DNA of 64,000 bases from Heterocephalus glaber. Taxonomy: Eukaryota > Chordata > Mammalia > Rodentia > Bathyergidae. The position numbers were made by a program, and so were the translations under genes. The stretch lies in assembly GCF_000247695.1 (NCBI RefSeq), contig NW_004624781.1:9775067-9839066 (forward strand). The letters run 5' to 3'. Position 1 is the stretch's first letter. Each line of letters opens with the position of its first letter. The notes beneath the pieces are model-generated. The model saw only the letters and a list, made by a program, of their open reading frames with translations, did no database searches and was not told the origin of the DNA. This document shows positions 56,491 through 64,000 of the stretch, piece by piece.

Positions 56491-58880
56491 CTTAACAAAA
56501 AGTCAAGTGGAACTCCAATGGGAGAGTGTAGGATTAGGAGAATGCAGACCACTCTGCATGAAGCCATAACTGAAATTGGAGATTGGAGCATGCAATCAAC
56601 CTCCCCTAAAGAGGGAAGCAGGAGGCAATCTAAGAGAAGCCAGGACAATGAGTGAGCCCATTCCAGCAGCTCCTCCAGCCTGCACCCTTCTCCTAGGGAG
56701 CAGGGCACTATCACCACCAGTAGACAGGGAAAGCAAATGGTATTTTTTTTTAGAAGTATGCAACATTGCCTTGCTTCCTACACCTTTAACCCAAGAAACA
56801 TTTGTAGCCAACATATGCTTCCCCCTCCAGATTCATTGTTATGCTCAGTTAAAAAACCAAACATTTTAGCATCCAAGCAACATTCATTAATTTCAACTGA
56901 GAACAGAAAACAGGGCACAGGATAGACCACAGCTATAAAAGCTAATTTGTTTTCCAAGCTATTCTACAAAAATTGAAAGCTCAACTCTTCAGTCCTGTAA
57001 GCTGGTTTGTAGGTCATGAGTTTCACTTGTAAATTAACTTGTAGCATGAACAGCCAGCTCTATAAAGAAAGCTGTGTGAACCAGGCTTGTTTCCTAATTG
57101 AACTTTCCTTCTGTGCACACAAAGCTAGGAAAGGGTTTTAACATCTTCAGTGCAGTATCATCCTAAAAACTAACATTGGGAGAAATAGATCAGAAAGCTT
57201 CAGAAACCCCTTGCATATTCACACATCTCTAGGTTTGAGGGTTCAGTCCTCCTCCTAGTGACACAAAGCATTTCCAAGAAGGAAACCACTGAAGGTCTGC
57301 CTCATTTGGACTGCTCTCCTCTACCATTCTCCAGTGAAGGGAGTTACAGGGTCCCTCTCTGCTTAGGTCATGAGGAGTAGGACACAGCCCCTGCCCAAGG
57401 CTTCCATGCAAACCTTTGTCCATCAGCATCTCCCCAACATGCACACAGGTGCCTTTTACCAGACAACCGACTCACAGCAATCACTTCCAGACCCTGTGAC
57501 CAGGAGCTCCTACTTAGCACTCAGTCACTACTCAGAGTCTACAGTTTATCACCAATTCACAGTACAGGTGCATATGTCTGTGGGCAGCATTTTCTGTCAC
57601 GGACCAGAGGGAAGAATAACAAGTGGGAAGAGAAGAGTCAAGTAAAGCTAATCTTTCAAATCTATACCAGAAAATCATCGGTAAAGTTGGACATAGTTCT
57701 AACAGAATACCCACACAGATATGGATGAAGGAATAGGGGAAGATTTTCAAACTACATTTCAAGTTTACTGTAACACTATAAAAATATTTCCCAAGAGCTT
57801 GGACCAGTACCATCCACCTGGCTCCTACTATAAAGGCAAAGGCTTATCTAGAGACTCATAAAGTAGGAATCCACTAAGACAGCTGATCTCTTTCAAGATT
57901 ACTTCTTTTCAGAAAGGACTTTCCATCTGGACAACTGTCTACAAACTCTACTCCTGGCTCCATCCTGCACTGCTACAGAGTGTGTATCTCCTTATTATTG
58001 GAAGGTATAAATTCCTTCCTGCATGTTTCCAACATGGACACCTTCCTTTTCCTTGCATTTGTTTTAAAAGCTTAAGGGAAACAAAAAAGAACAGGGCCCC
58101 ACAGCCCCAGAAGAAAGCCACTCACAGTAACAGTCACATCAAATAGGTAGGTCGCAGCTAGGACACCTGACTGGAAGGTCACGCGTCGGGGTAGGACAGG
58201 GCCAAGGCCTTATGAGATGACTTCCTGGTCCAGGTGCGACAGGCCACACAGGGCAGCTTGCCCAGCCATGACATAGCGGGGAGGGCCCAGCAGTGGCCCT
58301 GTTACAGCGATGTCACTTCTTTCTTCAAGTCTCCCAGTAGCTCTGTGTAAATGTGCAATCGATGAGAGGTGAGTGGCCCAGCATATCAGATTAGAGGAGT
58401 AAAATGTCACCGTCAGCCAGACTGAGAAGCCAATGCCAGAAACTGGTATCACCAGGAGCCCAGGCGATGGCCGGAGGGGCAGACCATGCCAAAGACACAG
58501 CAGTCATCTCCTGCCCAGCCCTCCGGACTCACCCACACACAAAGGTGGTGACACCAAGTTGGCCTTGCAAACTTCTGCCTGCTGCCTGGACACATGTCAG
58601 CCACTGAGCAATTTCCTCCAAACTGCAGAAAGCTGACAGGCTAAAAAAAAAGCAGCTGACCCCACTCCTGACAATGCCCATGCAGAGGCATTTATAATGG
58701 ACACTCTAAACAATCTGAGCTTGCATTCAACACCAAACCCCAGTGAGGTCTCTTTCCCATCATGCAGCATTGCCTGGCCAATTCTGAGCAGCAAGGAAAC
58801 CCTACATGAAGACGTACAGGCAAACATCACCTACTGCTTTGCTGGGACAAGGACAGGGACACTTCTACACTTCTCTTTTG

Positions 58881-58967
58881 TTTTTGTTTTTTTGGTCCTG
58901 GGGATCGAACTTGGGTCCTTCCGCTTGTGAGGCAGGCGGTGGAACCACTGAGCTAAATCCCCAGCCC
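58881..58967 (-). mobile_element. ID-type SINE
   Basis: Antisense copy with TTTTTTTGGTCCTGGGGATC. A 17-base duplication with one mismatch, tctacacttctcttttg and tctacatttctcttttg, lies at 58,864-58,880 and 58,968-58,984. Confidence 0.95.
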
Positions 58968-59527
58968 TCTACATTTCTCTTTTGAAAAGGTAATTATTAT
59001 TTCTTAAAAGCTTTCTAAGAAAATATGATACTAAAGAGATAACTCAGTAAAAGTTAATTTTTTAAAAAAAGAGGTTGAATATCATGCAATATGTAGAGGT
59101 GGGATAGCAAAGCTTTCCAATTTCACATGAGAGTTCCAGTGAAATTATCCAGAGAATAAGAAAACCAGGGAGAAACTCCACCACAAGGAGCCTGGGCTAC
59201 ATACCAGCAAGAAAGAGTTCCTTCAGGAAAAAAAAAAATGAAAGTAATAAAGAAAATGTTGCAGCAGTGAAAATTTGCTTGTCAGACAGTAAAACCCACT
59301 CATAAAGCTCAAATAATTACATGTTCATTCTGGCTCAGGACAAACAGATAAATAAAAGATACAATGCCTAGTTAGTGTACATACAGCATTCATATTTATG
59401 TCTATGTGACTCAACTGTCCAAGTCCACTGGGGAGGTCTTTCTAAGTGAAAATAATGTGAAAAAAAAAAGTCAAGGAGATTTCACAATGGGTAAAACAAA
59501 AATATTGTACAGTAAGAGGATCAGCAG

Positions 59528-59624
59528 AGGGCCGGGGATTTAGCTCAGCGGTTTCGCCGCCTGCTGCAAAAGCACAAGGACCAGAGTTCAATCCCCAGTA
59601 CTCCCCCCAAAAAAAGAAAGAAAT
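59528..59624 (+). mobile_element. ID-type SINE
   Basis: Sense copy (GGGCCGGGGATTTAGCTCAG, GAGTTCAATCCCCAGTA) with an A-rich tail. Duplication with one mismatch: agaggatcagcag at 59,515-59,527 and agaagatcagcag at 59,625-59,637. Confidence 0.94.
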
Positions 59625-59642
59625 AGAAGATCAGCAGTGAAC

Positions 59643-59850
59643 TTTAAAATCGTTTTTGTAGAATATAAATAAAAGACAGTAGGAAACAGGGAGACAGATC
59701 GTTTACAAATGGGAAAGGGAACGAGAGATGGAGGAGGAGAGGGGACATAAAAGGAAGGAAGATATGCCACGTACCAGCACCAACTCTGCACAATGAATAT
59801 AATCATTATGCACCACAAACATATACTAATGAAAAGAAAAAAGGATCAAA
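59643..59850 (+). mobile_element. L1 3' UTR fragment
   Basis: The sequence 'gaatataatcattatgcacc' with 'ccacgtaccagcacca' and a G/A-rich lead corresponds to the 3' UTR found in reverse at 30,075-30,276 (gtgtaatcattatgtacta). No ORF2 remains, so it is a strongly 5'-truncated copy. Confidence 0.65.
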
Positions 59851-59866
59851 AGAAAATATTATGTTA

Positions 59867-59970
59867 GGGCCGGGGATTTAGCTCAGTGGTTTCGCTGCTT
59901 GCTGCGCAAGCGCAAGGACCCGAGTTCAAACCCCGGCACCAAAAAAAAAAAAACGAAAAAAAAAAAAAAA
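59867..59970 (+). mobile_element. ID-type SINE (one arm of an inverted pair)
   Basis: Sense copy (GGGCCGGGGATTTAGCTCAG, GCGCAAGCGCAAGGACCCGA, GGCACC) with a long A tail broken by one C and one G. The flanks look like an imperfect duplication (agaaaatattatgttag and agaaagtatttttttag). Confidence 0.93.
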
Positions 59971-60023
59971 GAAAGTATTTTTTTAGAGTATGACATAAGG
60001 TTACTGTCTACATGATAAGTTAC

Positions 60024-60109
60024 TTTTTTGGGGGGTACCGGAAATCAAACTCGGGACTTTGCGCTTGCGAGGCAGATGGTGGAACCGCTGAGCTAAGTCC
60101 CCAGCCCTA
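60024..60109 (-). mobile_element. ID-type SINE (other arm of the inverted pair)
   Basis: Antisense copy: TTTTTTGGGGGGTACCGGAA and, in reverse, CTCAGCGGTTCCACC with GCGCAAAGTCCCGAG. It lies about 55 bases after the sense copy. The flanks (gataagttac and ggtaagttat) may be a short eroded duplication. Confidence 0.92.
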
Positions 60110-62230
60110 AGGTAAGTTATTTAAAAATAAAAACGTGGTTAAAAAAAAAAGAGCAAATATTATAACACAAAACGGTTAAAAAATAGTAATAAAATTTTCA
60201 CAACAGAACAAATGGAAATGGCAAGGAAATAAGCAGAAAAGGGTCATCCTCAGAAACACCTTTAAAGTGTAAATCCAAACAAGACAATCTCCATTGCATT
60301 ACCAGGGGTCTGAAGAAGAAATATAGAGGGATACACGCCATCTCTAGAGCAGGTACTATCTCCTGGTGATTAGTATGACTACACTCCTTAAGGGTCATAA
60401 ATGTGGTCACACTCCTGTGACTCATCACTTCATTTCTAGGAGTTTACTGAAATCAAAGCCATCACTGTTCTGTTCATAAGCCGGGTACAAAATGACCTGA
60501 GGCACACACCTACAGGCTAAAAGCGTAACAGACTACCTTTTAAATGTTAATAGTGAATTTTATTAGCTTTAAAATCTGGCTTTGTAAATAATTTGTGATT
60601 CGCTACATTTCGATTTTCTGCCACACACATATACCATAGATGGTCTCAAAAATTAACCCTTTCTTAACCAACTTGCCAAACTAAAAGCCACCCTTCAACA
60701 GGCAACCTATATCCAACACTGAATGGTAGGTCTACCAGGGTGAGCTTGTTTGTTCTCAACCTGTGCAAGTCATTATTCTGTAATCAGATATTCAAATATA
60801 GTATGGGCTGCAGAAACATGAGCACACAAAGGAAGGTCTGGTATGAACATTCAGTAGAAGGCTGTTGTGAATCACTAATATGGAAAATTCCTCCAAAATT
60901 GGATGAGAAATAGATATCAATCAACAGAGCAGAAGAATTTTTTTTTAATATTAAGGAAAGTGCTCGGATAATTTTAAAAAACCGTTTAAATACACATTGC
61001 ACTTTAAAGATCCCAATCTAGAAATTATAGGTCCCATAACAAGACACTGATGCAGGATGGAAAGATGCTTTGGTTGTCCAGTCAGAACCACATTCAGAGA
61101 CATTCAATTATGCTGTGATTGAGGTCAAGATTTAAATGTGCGTAGTTCAAGACTTTTTATGATTCTTAGTCTTAACTGACTAGTGAAAATTATAATTCTT
61201 TGATGATATTCAAAGATCAGTTGTGTCAAACAAGGAAGCTTTCTTATAAATCCCTTCTCTAATAGAAAAGGGAAGGTACTTTTGAGTACAAAAGTGGTGG
61301 AGTCAGGACAAGAAGGAAAGAGTGAGAAAAGTAGAAATCCCTTCTCCCCATAAAAGGCTACTTCAATTTCCAAGCAGCAAAATTGAAAACCTGCAAGTTT
61401 TAAATTCAGATGCTTCAATGGCTAATTATAAGATCAATGCAATAATTTAAAAAGCCTTTACCTGCCACAGAAGATGTGATCAAAGGACAGAAAATTAATT
61501 AAAATTCTTAGACATACTGTTCCAAATAAAACCACCTAGTAAAGCACTGTAAGTTCCAAAATAAAGAAAAATAGCTAATAAATAATTCAGCAAATGTTCT
61601 ATGAATTAGCTGATGAATTTTCTGCTATAGCAGTCGAGCAAAGTATCACTTTTGGATACAGTGAGCTTAATTTTTTTTAAAGCATCATTATTGACATTCA
61701 ATAAGCTCCACATAAGAAACATTTGTAAGCTTTTATATGTGCATATACCTACCTGTGGAATCACCATGACAAGTGAGATAATGAACACAGCCCTTACTCC
61801 TCAATTTTCCTATGGCCCTTTGTAATACCCCTCCTGACTCTTGCAAACACTAATCTCTTTCCTGTCACTATATGCTAGTGTGTGTGTTTCTGGAATTTTG
61901 CATGAAAGAAATCAAACAGCATATACTGTTTTCATTTGGCTTTGTTCACTAAGCATCATTATTTCAGGACCAATCTTTGTGTGTATACCAGTAGCTCGTT
62001 TCATTTACTGCTTAGTCTTATCCCCTTGAATGGACAGAATAGAATTTACTGACCCTTTCAATGTGGATGGACAACTGGGTAGTTTCCAAGTTTGGGCTAT
62101 GTGTAATACAGCTCTGAGTACCAAGTGCATGGGACCAAGGATGCCTTTAGCATTCATATGGAAGTCTTTGCAAGGACAGAGTTTATCTGAGAAGTAGCAC
62201 AGCTAAGATGCATGTTAGATGTATGTTTCA

Positions 62231-62314
62231 CTTTTTTTTTGTACTGGGGATCAAACTCAGGTCCTTGCGCTTGCGAGGCAGGCAGTGGAATCCCTGAGCT
62301 AAATCCCCGGCCCT
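62231..62314 (-). mobile_element. ID-type SINE (first of a close pair)
   Basis: Antisense copy with TTTTTGTACTGGGGATCAAA and CTTGCGCTTGCGAGGCAGGC. It lies 25 bases from the next ID in the same orientation. Confidence 0.92.
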
Positions 62315-62339
62315 ATTGAGAGGCTTTTGGATTTTGGGG

Positions 62340-62427
62340 GTTTTTTTTTGGTACCGGGGATAGAACTCAGGTCCCTCCACTTGCAAGGCAGGTGGCTGAA
62401 CCACTGAGCTAAATCGCTGTCGGCCCT
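62340..62427 (-). mobile_element. ID-type SINE (second of a close pair)
   Basis: Antisense copy with TTTTTTTTTGGTACCGGGGA. Its 5' end carries an extra 'gctgt' inside the usual ATCCCCGGCCC. The 25 bases between the two copies (ttgagaggcttttggatttt plus a G run) do not belong to the surrounding L1M as far as I can see. Confidence 0.92.
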
Positions 62428-62689
62428 AACTTTTGAAGAAATTGCCAAACTGTTTTCCAAAGAGGTTTTCCAGTCCTACCAGCAGCAAGTGATTTCTGTT
62501 TGTTCCATACGAGCTGTATGAATGCTTTGTAAAACAAAGGATCCCTTCTTTGCAAAATATATAGTAAATGTAGACTTGTCTACTTCACAGGAACTGGAGC
62601 ATAACTTGACCATTAAGGTACTTTTAAAATTTCAGCCTTCTCCCTACAGGACACATTATAAGAAAAAGCAGCAAAGCATATTGATAAAA

Positions 62690-62935
62690 TTAAGCATGTA
62701 CATTCATTCAGTGTTTATCATGGGCCTGATTCTGTGCAGTCCATCTGTAAACTCCCCACAAGAACCCTAGGAGGGTAGCTACTAAAATTAAACCAACTCC
62801 ATTTTATAGGTGAGGAAAGTTAAAGACAGATAAATTATCCAGGACAATGAGCTAATTACCAAGTGGCAGGACCAGGATTTGAATGCAGAAGTCTGAGCCC
62901 TGTTCTCCTAGCTGTATCCCCTATGCCCATCTACG
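62690..62935 (+). mobile_element. MIR SINE, nearly full length
   Basis: Sense order: 'gtgtttatcatgggcctgat', 'aagaaccctaggagggtagc', 'ccattttataggtgaggaaa', 'gagctaattaccaagtggca', 'ccaggatttgaatgcagaag' and 'gccctgttctcctagctg'. The conserved MIR core is clear. Confidence 0.85.
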
Positions 62936-64000
62936 TATTCTTAAATGCTGGTTATCTGTCATACAGAACTATGACCCAACCCTAACATTCCTTTCCAGAG
63001 ATAACTGATTTCGACCTTTAAATATGACATCATGGAATGAGGCCTGGAATATCATTCTGAGCAGAAGCTCTAAGTAAATGTTGAAACCTACAATACCAAC
63101 ATTTCTATATCATGTATTATCATCAGAGCAATGACAGAAGGGATATTCATTACTTCAATCCAGTGGATGTTACCTACTGAGCACAAAATCAGTCCTAAAA
63201 TACAAAAAGACATTATTTCAAACAATATGGTCTACTTTTAAAACAGCACTTTTCTTGCAGAAAGAAGAAAAAAAAGTGGCACAAGTAAGCAGATTCATTA
63301 TCCACTGTTAGGCTGCTGTGGTTTATAAAATCCAATGCAGTTACTAAAAGGCCTTACCATAAAGACCCAAGTCTGGAAGATAACCAGGTCAGCAATGTGT
63401 TGTGTTTTAAAAACTTCTTAGTATTTGTTGCCACAGTTTAAAAAGCATAAAAACAGAGGGTCATTGTGCAGCCACCTCTCTGTCTAGAGATCGTCTCAGA
63501 GTGCAGCAGGGACCAAGGATAGTGCTTACATTAAGAAAAAAGCAAGGAAAACAACATTTCCTAGCAGCAGCAGACTGTGACATCGACCGGATCATACAGA
63601 CTATTGATTCATAAGCAAAAAAAGAAAAAAGGTTGGCAAAAAAATCGGCATGCTGACAAAAGAGAAGGAAATTGCTCTATTAGCAAGATCATGGACAGGT
63701 TGAGGGATCGTGAAGTGAAGGAGGATTGTTCAATGACAAATCGACATATGTTTAATACCCAGTGGACGCAAAGTACTGTATCAGGCTCGGGATGGGCATG
63801 TGCGTGGAAGAGTAGTTAGGTACAAAAAGTATAAACCAAGACTACACCATCAAGTTGGGGAAACAGCCTACACTTCAGAATAAAAATCATGACATACTCA
63901 GTCCGAGATGAAGGTTCACCACTGACCTTAGCTAATACAGACTGAGTGTGAGCACTACTTAAGTACTTCCAAAATGCCAGCTCACCTAATCTTCACAAAA

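Larger units (their letters stand above)
61680..62480 (-). mobile_element. Old L1M fragment, antisense, interrupted by two IDs
   Basis: Antisense L1M 3' region: 'catatacctacctgtggaat', 'caaacactaatctctttcct', 'ctttgttcactaagcatcat', 'tgtgtataccagtagctcg' and, after the IDs, 'gccaaactgttttccaaaga'. The L1M text is broken between 62,230 and 62,428. Confidence 0.7.
29901..64000 (-). other. TLN2 5' intron (or upstream region) with no recognised coding exon
   Basis: Exon 1 has a splice acceptor at its upstream edge, so the primary transcript begins farther up and this stretch is inferred to be 5' UTR intron. Named repeats are listed separately. Stretches over 300 bases in which I see nothing I can name include 31,000-31,630, 31,760-32,950, 33,340-34,740, 35,720-38,100, 39,000-39,940, 41,480-42,780, 43,570-45,320, 47,170-48,030, 48,140-51,020, 52,000-53,850, 54,730-56,090, 56,500-58,880 and 60,110-61,670. 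No CpG island of promoter size is visible, so the main promoter is probably outside the window. Confidence 0.6.

Noticed and set aside
1..64000. The intronic microRNA mir-190, known from the TLN2 gene
   Set aside because: It was looked for on both strands by its mature sequence and not seen. In human it lies near the 3' end of TLN2, outside this part.
1..64000. CRISPR arrays, operons, phage or bacterial features
   Set aside because: The window is vertebrate nuclear DNA with introns and SINEs. No regularly spaced repeat array was seen.

Overview
The window is mammalian genomic DNA and contains the 5' coding part of the talin-2 gene (TLN2), read on the minus strand. I find eight coding exons between 29,864 (start codon) and 3,229. 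Each is bounded by AG/GT splice sites, the phases agree at every junction, and together they give one open frame of 319 residues. This covers the F0, F1 and F2 lobes of the talin FERM head and stops just before F3. The sequence is talin-2 rather than talin-1, most clearly in the first 45 residues. The next exon (start of F3) is not visible and must lie beyond position 1.

The repeats point to a rodent that is not a mouse or rat. About seventeen young tRNA-derived ID-type SINEs (tRNA A-box and B-box sequences, A tail, often clear target-site duplications) are scattered through the window. There are also B1-type 7SL SINEs and B1+ID dimers. A beaver-like (castorimorph) genome is my best guess from the ID sequence, but this is weakly supported. 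Older MIR, L2, MER5, MLT1 and L1M copies are common to placental mammals.

Layout: 1-3,228 is intron below the last visible exon. 3,229-4,485 holds exons 8 and 7. 4,486-21,765 is a 17 kb intron filled with L1M fragments, IDs and a twin-primed L1. 21,766-29,900 holds exons 6 to 1, with introns of roughly 0.8-1.9 kb. From 29,901 to 64,000 I see no further coding exon of any gene. The start codon sits in an exon with its own 3' splice acceptor 36 bases upstream, so at least one non-coding first exon must lie farther up, probably outside the window or unrecognised in it.

I found no new biological system. The observations most worth a second look are: a complete twin-primed L1 with a perfect 16-base duplication (15,833-17,969); a closely spaced inverted pair of IDs at about 59.9-60.1 kb; a 23.7 kb stretch upstream of the start exon that lacks young IDs; and two GC/CpG-richer islands in that stretch (about 51.5-51.9 kb and 53.9-54.1 kb) that could be regulatory or non-coding exons.
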